Part shown: in pieces, positions 6,834 through 13,301 of the stretch
How positions within the stretch are numbered: the stretch's first letter is position 1
How the letters are laid out: each line of letters begins with the position of its first letter
Assembly: GCA_900554615.1 (NCBI GenBank)
Contig: USIB01000013.1
Coordinates: 1 to 29,164, forward strand
DNA: 29,164 bases
From: an uncultured Mycoplasmatota bacterium
GTDB lineage: Bacteria; Bacillota_I; Bacilli_A; RF39; UBA660
Direction of reading: 5' to 3'
The notes under the pieces: model-generated
The model's input: only the letters and a program-made list of their open reading frames with translations
Told to the model about the DNA's origin: nothing
Database searches by the model: none
Made by a program: the position numbers and the translations under genes

Positions 6834-8246
6834 ATGGAAAAGAAAAAGAAATTAATAATACTAGGAGTAATACTTTTATTAATAATAGTATCAGGAGCAA
6901 CATTTGCTATATTAACATGGAATAGTACTATGATAAAACTAGGTATTAATACTAATTGTTTTACTATAGACTATACTAGAGGTGGAGACATAACAGGAAG
7001 TTTAAAATTAATAAATTGGGGAGATATATATTCTGAAGAAAATAATACATTTACTATAAAAAAGGGAATGGGATTATCATATGTAAATGTAGGTATAAAT
7101 AGTAATTGCTCTATAGAAGGATATGGTACTATCTATTTAAATGTAACAGAATTATCTGATACATTTAAAGATGGTGGAGAAAGTTCTGGAGCACTAAAAT
7201 ATGCAGTACTTAAAAATACAAGTAATTTAAGTAACAATGATATAAAAGTAGATAACTTGGATAGCCAATCATTCGAATTACTAAATATAGAGCCAATAAT
7301 GGAAACTGGTAAAATAGAATTATATTCAGAACAATTATCTAATACAGAAATATATAAATATATAATAGTAATCTATATAGATAACAATCTAGCTGGCAAT
7401 GATATTACATCAGCAACATTTAAAGGTAATATATCAGTAGAAGCAGAACAAGAAAGATATGGAGCAACGCCTGACTATTGTTTTACATTATCAGATAGAG
7501 ATGATACTAATATGACTGCTTCAATAGCATCAACTGGGTATAAATGTTATGAAGGAAACAGTAATGGATATGAGACTATTACTGATGTTAATATTCCAAG
7601 AATAATAGATGGTTATACCATTACAAAAATTGGAGGTGGTGCTTTTTGTACTACATATGAATGGCGAGGTGGTGTTGGAGATATTTGTACCTCAAATGTA
7701 ATAAAATTAACTAGTGTGACGATTCCAAATACAGTTAAGATAATAGAAAAATCTGCTTTTCAAATTAGTCAATTATCAAAGGTTAGTATACCAGATTCAG
7801 TAACATCTATAAAACAATTTGCATTTTCTGATAATCAATTAACAAGTATAACAATACCAGAATCAGTAACAACAATAGGAGGCAATGCATTTTCTGATAA
7901 TCAGTTGACCAGAATAACAATACCAAATTCAGTAACAACAATAGGAAATGGTGCATTTAATTATAATAACTTAAATTACGTATATATAGGAAATAATTCA
8001 AAATTAACAAGTATAGGTTATCAAGCCTTTTCTTCTTCAAATAGAACATCTACTTATAAAGGAATAACATATGTAGATAGTCCTAATTTAAAAAAGATAT
8101 ATTATAATGGAAGTAATCAATTATCATGGATATATACTATTAATGGAAGTGATTCTGATACTAAGTTTGTAACAGGTATAGTACCTAGTTATACTATTTC
8201 TAATGATGAGGTATACAATGAAGTACTTATAACTACAGGTAAGTAA
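6834..8246 (+). CDS. BspA-type leucine-rich repeat surface protein
   Basis: A 470-residue exported protein. Residues 1-28 form a signal segment (LLIIVSGATFAILTW) of the SipW/TasA type, like the cassette 1 protein. Residues about 30-205 are a beta-rich domain. From about residue 210 there is a Cys-flanked lead-in, and then BspA/Treponema-type leucine-rich repeats (LRR_5) of about 23 residues: repeated units of the form LTSITIPESVTTIGGNAFSD (about 295-400). BspA-type repeats commonly bind host proteins or other cells. There is no sorting signal. The start ATG follows GAAAGGAT. The gene is controlled by whatever passes the preceding hairpin, and a terminator follows directly. Confidence 0.85.
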   Translation: MEKKKKLIILGVILLLIIVSGATFAILTWNSTMIKLGINTNCFTIDYTRGGDITGSLKLINWGDIYSEENNTFTIKKGMGLSYVNVGINSNCSIEGYGTIYLNVTELSDTFKDGGESSGALKYAVLKNTSNLSNNDIKVDNLDSQSFELLNIEPIMETGKIELYSEQLSNTEIYKYIIVIYIDNNLAGNDITSATFKGNISVEAEQERYGATPDYCFTLSDRDDTNMTASIASTGYKCYEGNSNGYETITDVNIPRIIDGYTITKIGGGAFCTTYEWRGGVGDICTSNVIKLTSVTIPNTVKIIEKSAFQISQLSKVSIPDSVTSIKQFAFSDNQLTSITIPESVTTIGGNAFSDNQLTRITIPNSVTTIGNGAFNYNNLNYVYIGNNSKLTSIGYQAFSSSNRTSTYKGITYVDSPNLKKIYYNGSNQLSWIYTINGSDSDTKFVTGIVPSYTISNDEVYNEVLITTGK

Positions 8247-8271
8247 GAAGATACTAAAACTATCTTCTTTT
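8247..8271 (+). terminator. Terminator after cassette 2 surface gene
   Basis: GAAGATA (8247-8253) and TATCTTC (8261-8267) with a 7-nt loop and TTTT, placed immediately after the stop codon. The arms are the same as in cassette 1. Confidence 0.8.
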
Positions 8272-8288
8272 ACTATAGAATATATCTA

Positions 8289-8318
8289 AGTTAGAAAGTA
8301 TTCACTATGAATATAATA
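8289..8318 (+). repeat. Shared cassette tail, copy 2
   Basis: AGTTAGAAAGT plus a variable core plus TGAATATAATA, matching 1714-1743. It marks the right end of the homology between the two surface cassettes. Confidence 0.6.
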
Positions 8319-8398
8319 CACAGAAAATAATAAAATAATATATTATTATATCTTGTATAAATAAATATAAAAAACATATATTTAATTAGGTGGTTATC

Positions 8399-9190
8399 TT
8401 GAAAAAAATAATAAGAATATTTTTTATAATAACATTAGTATGTTTTAGTTTTTTCTATACAGATAAAGTAATGAATTATTTAAATAGTAAAGACCCATTA
8501 ATGATAAAAATAAACAATTTAAAAGAAGATTATGAAGTATCTCCAGTAAATGCTATTATAGATAATGATACTATAATACCAGGAAAAAAAGGATTAGAAA
8601 TAGATGTAGATAAGAGTTATGAAGAAATGAAATTAGGAGGAATCTTTAGAGAAGAATCATTAGTATATAAAGACATATTACCAAGTAAAAGTCTATCTAA
8701 TAATAAAGATAAATATATAATAAGAGGAAATAAAAAGAATGAAGTATCATTACTTCTAATATATAGCAGTAGAGATTATGATAAGATAAAGAATATAGAT
8801 AATATAACAGTATATATAAATCATAAAGATATAAATACTAGTACAATAAAAAAATTAAAAGATAAAGAAATATATCCTTATGGAAATAATGGAGAATATA
8901 CTAAAGAAATATTAGATAATGATAATACTTTAATAAATAGATTAAGTAATAATAAATCAAAGTATTGTCTTCTGAAAGAAAAGAATAATGAATATTTAGA
9001 TTTATGTACAAAGAATAATATGATGGTAGTAATACCAAGTGAAATAGGTGGATATACTAATATAAAGAAAAGCCTAACTAGTGGTAGTATAATATTACTA
9101 GAAGATATCTCTAATATAGATATAATAATAAAATATATAAATAGTAAAGGATATAGTATAGTACCATTATCTAAGTTATTAATAGAGTGA
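8399..9190 (+). CDS. Degenerate polysaccharide-deacetylase-like envelope protein
   Basis: 263 residues with an N-terminal membrane anchor/signal (about 4-22). TTG 8399 is preferred because AGGTGG (8388-8393) lies 5 nt upstream; the in-frame GTG at 8390 overlaps that site. The first half (VNAIIDNDTIIPGKKGLEID, then YEEMKLGGIF) and the end (IIKYINSKGYSIVPLSKLL) recall a family of membrane-anchored NodB-type polysaccharide deacetylases. However, the metal-binding TFDDG and HxxxH motifs are not visible. It is probably a catalytically dead relative acting at the envelope, or a separate family. It stands alone before a terminator. Confidence 0.55.
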   Translation: MKKIIRIFFIITLVCFSFFYTDKVMNYLNSKDPLMIKINNLKEDYEVSPVNAIIDNDTIIPGKKGLEIDVDKSYEEMKLGGIFREESLVYKDILPSKSLSNNKDKYIIRGNKKNEVSLLLIYSSRDYDKIKNIDNITVYINHKDINTSTIKKLKDKEIYPYGNNGEYTKEILDNDNTLINRLSNNKSKYCLLKEKNNEYLDLCTKNNMMVVIPSEIGGYTNIKKSLTSGSIILLEDISNIDIIIKYINSKGYSIVPLSKLLIE

Positions 9191-9203
9191 GAACTCTATT
9201 TTT
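9182..9203 (+). terminator. Terminator after the deacetylase-like gene
   Basis: ATAGAGT and ACTCTAT with a 4-nt loop overlap the stop codon and are followed by T4. Confidence 0.8.
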
Positions 9204-9266
9204 AATATTATTATATAATTTTAAAGATATTTTAGGGCTTTTAGTATAAAAAATAGTACTTTTTTA

Positions 9267-9295
9267 TTGACTTTAGTAATATTATGTAATATAAT
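9267..9295 (+). promoter_or_regulatory. Promoter of infC-rpmI-rplT
   Basis: TTGACT, a 17-nt spacer and TATAAT: a near-consensus vegetative promoter about 155 nt before infC. Confidence 0.8.
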
Positions 9296-9301
9296 TAATA
9301 A

Positions 9302-9440
9302 CGAAACGGAAAGAAGATTATATTTATCTCACCTGATTACACATAGTAATAGGTAAAAGGCTGCATACTTTAATAAACAATATATTATATTTAGGCTTTT
9401 TAATAGATAAATGGGTACTTCTTTAAGTATTCATTTTTTT
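9302..9440 (+). promoter_or_regulatory. infC operon leader with attenuator (L20-leader type)
   Basis: A 5' leader of about 140 nt ends in a terminator: ATGGGTACTT (9411-9420) pairs with AAGTATTCAT (9425-9434) over a CTTT loop, then T6, immediately before the infC ribosome binding site. In Firmicutes this operon is feedback-regulated by L20 binding its leader and causing early termination. The position and terminator fit that model; I cannot verify the L20-binding structure by eye. Confidence 0.6.
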
Positions 9441-9450
9441 GGAGGTGTTA

Positions 9451-9975
9451 ATTATAGCTACTTTAAAGGATAATCCTATCAATGAACAAATTAGATGTAA
9501 GGAAATGATGGTAATTGGACCAAATGGAGAACAACTTGGTGTTAAAAGTAAGAAAGATGCTCTAACTCTTGCTGGATATGCTGGATTTGATTTAGTTCTT
9601 ATGAGTGATAATGGTAATATGCCAGTATGCAAAATAATGGACTATAACAAGTTTAAGTATGAAAAGAAAAAGAAAACCAAAGAGGCTCAAAAGAAACAAA
9701 GAGAGTCTATGGTAGAGACTAAAGAGTTTAGATTATCAGTAAATATTGATATTCATGACTTTAATACTAGAGTTAATAATGCTAGAAAGGCTTTTGAAAA
9801 AGGAAATAAGGTTAAGGCTAGTATTAGATTTAAAGGAAGACAAATTGCTCATCCTGAACTTGCAAATGATGTATTAGATAGATTTTATAATGAAGTTAGT
9901 GACGTTGCAGAAATGGAATTGAAACCTAGAATTGAAGGAAGAACAATGTATATGCAACTTACGCCTAAGAAATAG
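9451..9975 (+). CDS. infC: Translation initiation factor IF-3
   Basis: IF-3 binds the 30S subunit, prevents premature 50S joining and checks the start codon. The protein is about 174 residues, with an N-terminal domain (PINEQIRCKEMMVIGPNGEQ) and a C-terminal domain (VKASIRFKGRQIAHPELA). GGAGGTG occupies 9441-9447, so the true start is the AUU at 9451 (or AUA at 9454), not the TTG at 9439, which overlaps the ribosome binding site. A rare AUU start is well known for infC and underlies its autoregulation, because IF-3 itself discriminates against it. It is the first gene of a compact ribosomal operon. Confidence 0.93.
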   Translation: MIATLKDNPINEQIRCKEMMVIGPNGEQLGVKSKKDALTLAGYAGFDLVLMSDNGNMPVCKIMDYNKFKYEKKKKTKEAQKKQRESMVETKEFRLSVNIDIHDFNTRVNNARKAFEKGNKVKASIRFKGRQIAHPELANDVLDRFYNEVSDVAEMELKPRIEGRTMYMQLTPKK

Positions 9976-9987
9976 AAGGAGGATATT

Positions 9988-10191
9988 ATGACTAAACTTA
10001 AAAAAAATAAAATGAAGACTCATAAAGGAACAAAGAAAGTATTAAATGTAAGACAAAGTGGCTCTATTAGTAAATCTAGACAAGGAGTTTTACATAATAC
10101 AGGAAAGAATAGTGCTGCTAGAGCAAGTAGTAAGAAACAAGGTACTGGTTTAAGTAAAGCAGATTACAAGAGAATTAAAGATTTAATATAG
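9988..10191 (+). CDS. rpmI: 50S ribosomal protein L35
   Basis: A small basic ribosomal protein of 67 residues, the normal size. The N-terminus here is TKLKKNKMKTHKGTKKVLNV, followed by the Lys/Arg/Gly-rich body and a KADYKRIKDLI end. A strong GAAGGAGGA ribosome binding site precedes ATG 9988. It sits 12 nt after infC and 10 nt before rplT, the canonical operon order. Confidence 0.95.
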   Translation: MTKLKKNKMKTHKGTKKVLNVRQSGSISKSRQGVLHNTGKNSAARASSKKQGTGLSKADYKRIKDLI

Positions 10192-10201
10192 GAGGGATAA
10201 C

Positions 10202-10726
10202 ATGACAAGAGTTAAAGGTGGCACTGTTGCACGTGCTAGAAGAAAAAAAGTATTAAAAGAAGCAAAAGGTTATTTTGGTAGTAAACATAGATTATATAAG
10301 ACTGCTCATGAACAAGTAATGCATTCAGGAGTATATGCTTTTAGAGATAGAAAACAAAACAAGAGAAACTTTAGAAAGTTATGGATTACAAGAATCAATG
10401 CTGGATGTAGAGAAAATGAAATCTCTTATTCTAGATTTATAGATGGATTAAATAAAGCAGGAATCACTGTAAATAGAAAAATGCTTAGTGAACTTGCTAT
10501 AGATAATCCTAAAGCATTTTCTGATTTAGTTGTTATTGCTAAAGATGCTTTAAATGGTAAGAAGTATACACCTAAAGAAGTTAAAGCAGAAACTAAAGAA
10601 GAGGCTAAAAAAACTACTAAAAGTGCTGAAAAGAGTACAACAAAAAAAGCAGGAGAGACTACTAAAAAGAGTACTGCTGCTAAAAGTACTACTACTAAAA
10701 AGACTACAAAGAAAGAAGAAAAGTAA
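10202..10726 (+). CDS. rplT: 50S ribosomal protein L20 with a long Lys/Thr-rich tail
   Basis: L20 binds 23S rRNA early in 50S assembly and represses its own operon. The first ~118 residues are normal L20 (MTRVKGGTVARARRKKVLKE, then the globular domain INAGCRENEISYSRFI). A tail of about 55 residues follows, built almost only of Lys, Thr, Ala, Glu and Ser (for example KKTTKSAEKSTTKKAGETTK), which standard L20 proteins lack. The tail resembles histone H1-like or RNA-binding extensions. It stays in frame to a stop overlapped by a terminator, so it is not a readthrough artefact. Start ATG 10202 follows GGAGGG. Confidence 0.95.
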   Translation: MTRVKGGTVARARRKKVLKEAKGYFGSKHRLYKTAHEQVMHSGVYAFRDRKQNKRNFRKLWITRINAGCRENEISYSRFIDGLNKAGITVNRKMLSELAIDNPKAFSDLVVIAKDALNGKKYTPKEVKAETKEEAKKTTKSAEKSTTKKAGETTKKSTAAKSTTTKKTTKKEEK

Positions 10727-10743
10727 TTGTTTCTTCTTTTTTT
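10715..10743 (+). terminator. Terminator of infC-rpmI-rplT
   Basis: GAAGAAA (10715-10721) and TTTCTTC (10730-10736) with a long T run; overlaps the rplT stop. Confidence 0.75.
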
Positions 10744-10760
10744 AGTAATTTAGTTTTTTC

Positions 10761-10789
10761 TTGACTTTAATGCTTTTCCATTATATAAT
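10761..10789 (+). promoter_or_regulatory. Promoter of the small toxin-antitoxin-like operon
   Basis: TTGACT, 17 nt and TATAAT. A leader of about 165 nt follows, which contains a hairpin (AATAGAG with CTCTATT, about 10901-10929) without a T run. Confidence 0.75.
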
Positions 10790-10961
10790 GTATTCATATT
10801 AAGGCTCAAACCTTTAATTAAGGATATTTTAGTACTATTTTTAAACATTATAATGAGCAAAATATTAGTGAAAGGAGAAGACTTTATATAATAAAGTAAA
10901 ATAGAGTAACAACGCATCACGCTCTATTAAACATTTAATATATTAATTAGGAGGTAATAGA

Positions 10962-11129
10962 ATGGAAAAACAAAATATAGATTTAAAAAGTCCTGAGTTA
11001 AAAAAAGTAGTTGATAAAATTGTTAGTAAAGCAAAAAGTAAAAATATCATTAAACCTTTATCTTTAGCATTTAAAGAAGTACCTGCTGAGAAAGAAATAC
11101 ATAAAGGAGAAATAAAAACCTTTCTTTAA
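10962..11129 (+). CDS. Small protein, candidate antitoxin
   Basis: A 55-residue Lys-rich helical protein (KSPELKKVVDKIVSKAKSKN, later PLSLAFKEVP). A strong AGGAGG ribosome binding site lies 7 nt upstream. It ends 12 nt before the MazF/PemK-like gene, the usual gene order and size for a type II antitoxin. It has no recognisable DNA-binding domain, so it would act mainly by wrapping the toxin, or be an accessory subunit. The assignment rests on context. Confidence 0.55.
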   Translation: MEKQNIDLKSPELKKVVDKIVSKAKSKNIIKPLSLAFKEVPAEKEIHKGEIKTFL

Positions 11130-11141
11130 ATTGGTGTTTTA

Positions 11142-11513
11142 ATGGTAAAAGTAGTACAAAATAAATATAATCTTGGAGATATTGTTTTTGTTAATGAATA
11201 TAATTATGTGAACAATGATATAGGCAAGAATCATTTATTTGTAATAGTAGATGATGAAAATAAAGTTGTTCCTTTAGAATATTTTAGATTTATTGTTTCA
11301 TCGCATACTGAAAAATCAAAAGAAAAAACAAAATACATATATAATGAGCCATTATCAAAATCAAAAACTAACAATTTAATATCAGATAGCATAGTAAAAT
11401 GTGATAATTTATTTACTTTGCCAAGTAAAAATATTCAATATAAAATTGGTACAGTAGATGTGGATGACTTTTTAAGATTTATTACTACATATAAAGAAAA
11501 AATAGAAGCATAA
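11142..11513 (+). CDS. PemK/MazF-like protein, candidate toxin
   Basis: 123 residues. The N-terminus YNLGDIVFVNE matches the beta1 strand of MazF/PemK toxins. KNHLFVIVDDENKVVPLEYF fits the second strand region, and IVKCDNLFTLP near residue 87 resembles the late strand and loop of the fold, followed by a C-terminal helix (DVDDFLRFI). Family members cleave mRNA at short sequences when free of antitoxin. The usual conserved RPALV motif is not clear here (KNHLFVI), so activity is uncertain; it may be a divergent subfamily. It is cotranscribed with the 55-residue gene, and a terminator follows. Confidence 0.55.
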   Translation: MVKVVQNKYNLGDIVFVNEYNYVNNDIGKNHLFVIVDDENKVVPLEYFRFIVSSHTEKSKEKTKYIYNEPLSKSKTNNLISDSIVKCDNLFTLPSKNIQYKIGTVDVDDFLRFITTYKEKIEA

Positions 11514-11542
11514 ATGATTATACATAATATATTAAAATATAA

Positions 11543-11585
11543 AGAATTGAGATTTATGAAAAATAGATTTTAATTCTTTTCTTTT
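11543..11585 (+). terminator. Terminator of the toxin-antitoxin-like operon
   Basis: AAGAATT and AATTCTT pair around a long AT-rich loop and are followed by a T-rich tail. It is a weak, AT-rich structure. Confidence 0.5.
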
Positions 11586-11596
11586 ACCATAATTTT

Positions 11597-11605
11597 TGAT
11601 ATAAT
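11597..11605 (+). promoter_or_regulatory. Extended -10 promoter
   Basis: TGATATAAT (TGn plus TATAAT) 28 nt before the next start codon. There is no good -35, as expected for an extended -10 promoter. Confidence 0.5.
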
Positions 11606-11633
11606 ATTAGTAGATTAATAAAGGAGTGTAGTT

Positions 11634-11837
11634 ATGGACGATAGTTTTTTTACAGCAAAAGAAAAGAAAAAAGCAAGTGGAGGAAATACCAATACCATTT
11701 TAGTAATATTCTTATTACTACTTTCAATAGGAGGACTTATATATTTTCTAAATAAATATATTAACGATAAAAATAACATTAATACCAAAGATTCACTAGA
11801 TAGAAGTATTACCTATATAAGTGAAACTATGTATTAA
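11634..11837 (+). CDS. Small single-pass membrane protein
   Basis: 67 residues: a charged cytoplasmic N-terminus (1-20), one membrane helix (about 22-41, ILVIFLLLLSIGGLIYFL), and a short polar outer tail. Start ATG 11634 follows AAAGGAG. It ends about 14 nt before the CapA-family lipoprotein and shares its promoter, so an envelope role with that protein is likely. I do not recognise a family. Confidence 0.65.
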   Translation: MDDSFFTAKEKKKASGGNTNTILVIFLLLLSIGGLIYFLNKYINDKNNINTKDSLDRSITYISETMY

Positions 11838-11851
11838 AAGAAAGAATGCTT

Positions 11852-13111
11852 ATGAAGAGAATTAGTTTTATATTTTTAATTATAATTTTATTATTAAGTG
11901 GATGTGCAAGTCATAATACCGAAGAAAATAATAAAATAATAGATAATATCATTAGTTATGATAATAATTATAGTTATGACTTTTTAAATTATATTAGTAA
12001 TAACTATGGTATGTCAGTTATCAAAAAAATAAAAGATAGTTATGCTAGTAATAATTATGACGATAAATTATGGCATAGCATAACAGGAAAATCAATAAAA
12101 GTACTAAGAGATAATTACAATAAAGAATATGAAAAAATAGATAATGTAAAAGTACTTGATAAGAAAGACAAAGTAACCCTTAGTTTTGTTGGAGATATAT
12201 CACTTGCCGATAACTTTGACATTATGCCTTATTACGATAAAAGAGGTGAAGGAGTATATGGTATTCTCTCTAAAGAAGTAGTAGATATCATGAATAATGC
12301 CGATATAATGGTAGCAAATAATGAGTTTACAATTAGTGATAGAGGTAGTCCCCTTAACAAACAATATACATTTAGAGCAAGCCCTAATAGACTTAACATC
12401 TATAAAGAAATGGGTGTAGATTTAGTCAGTATAGCAAATAACCATATATATGATTATGGAGAAGAAGCATTTCAAGATAGTTTAAAATATTTAAAAGAAT
12501 ATGATATTCCCTATGTAGGAGCAGGTACTAATATTGAAGAAGCAAAAAGAGCCTTCTATTACATAGTGGGTGGTTATAAAATATCTTTTATTTCCGCTAG
12601 TAGAGCAGAGAAAAATATAATAACTCCTGGTGCTACTTCAACTAGTAGTGGTATATTTAGATGTTATGATAATGAATTACTAATAAATACCATTAAAGAA
12701 GAAAAAGAGAAGAGTGATTATGTTATACTTTTAATACATTGGGGAAAAGAAGATTCTCATGAATTAGAAGAAGTTATGTTAAAGACCAGTAAAGAATATG
12801 TTGATGCTGGTGCTGATTTAGTAGTGGGTAGTCATGCCCATCTTCTACAAGGAATGGAGTTTTATAAAGATAAGTTAATTGCATATAATTTAGGCGATTT
12901 TATCTTTAATAGAGAGACAAAAGATACAGGTATATTAAATGTTAATATTTTAAATGATGGAAGTATGACTTATGATTTTATTCCTTGTATACAAAAAGAT
13001 TATAAGACTAGTATTCTATCAGATAATGATAGATTAAGAGTACTTAATGATATGAATAATTATTCTATTAATGCTATTTTTAATACTGATGGTAGTATTA
13101 GAGAAAAATAA
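11852..13111 (+). CDS. CapA-family metallophosphatase-like lipoprotein
   Basis: About 419 residues. A lipoprotein signal ends in LLLSGC, so Cys18 would be lipidated. From about residue 108 there is a PGA_cap/CapA domain of the calcineurin-like phosphoesterase fold: VTLSFVGDISLADN, VANNEFTISD, VDLVSIANNHIYDYG, LLIHWGKE, and DLVVGSHAHLLQGME with YNLGDFIFN. CapA proteins take part in poly-gamma-glutamate capsule or other envelope polymer handling. No capB/capC neighbours are present, so polymer synthesis is not implied. ATG 11852 is preferred over the ATG at 11846, which is too close to the purine-rich ribosome binding site. Confidence 0.85.
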   Translation: MKRISFIFLIIILLLSGCASHNTEENNKIIDNIISYDNNYSYDFLNYISNNYGMSVIKKIKDSYASNNYDDKLWHSITGKSIKVLRDNYNKEYEKIDNVKVLDKKDKVTLSFVGDISLADNFDIMPYYDKRGEGVYGILSKEVVDIMNNADIMVANNEFTISDRGSPLNKQYTFRASPNRLNIYKEMGVDLVSIANNHIYDYGEEAFQDSLKYLKEYDIPYVGAGTNIEEAKRAFYYIVGGYKISFISASRAEKNIITPGATSTSSGIFRCYDNELLINTIKEEKEKSDYVILLIHWGKEDSHELEEVMLKTSKEYVDAGADLVVGSHAHLLQGMEFYKDKLIAYNLGDFIFNRETKDTGILNVNILNDGSMTYDFIPCIQKDYKTSILSDNDRLRVLNDMNNYSINAIFNTDGSIREK

Positions 13112-13125
13112 TATTTATTCTATTT

Positions 13126-13193
13126 CCACGGGAGCCTTATATAAAATAAGTCTTCCGTGGTGTTAGAAAGCCAAAATATTTGTCTTCCTAACA
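13126..13193. repeat. Twin-hairpin intergenic element, copy 2
   Basis: It has the same architecture as 4762-4828, with compensatory changes. Hairpin 1 has a longer CCACGG/CCGTGG outer stem. Hairpin 2 has TGTTAG/CTAACA outside and CAAA/TTTG inside. The internal-loop bases AGCC and GTCTTCC are retained. Confidence 0.65.
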
Positions 13194-13301
13194 AACATTT
13201 AGTATTGTATTCATATCTTAAGTTTGACATATAAGGCATTACACATTTTTCATACTTTGTAAATACCTTACCACTAACAAACTAGGACACAGCGAATTTA
13301 A

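Noticed and set aside
9302..9440. T-box riboswitch in the infC leader
   Set aside because: I find no T-box sequence or specifier hairpin; the L20-type leader fits operon and position better.
10554..10745. Lys/Leu-rich frame overlapping the end of rplT
   Set aside because: It is a shifted reading of the Lys/Thr-rich tail of L20, without a ribosome binding site.
13197..13301. Possible promoter or RNA gene between the twin-hairpin element and the truncated pilin copy
   Set aside because: A TTGACA occurs at about 13224 but has no -10 at a proper distance, and no tRNA-like or hairpin structure is visible.
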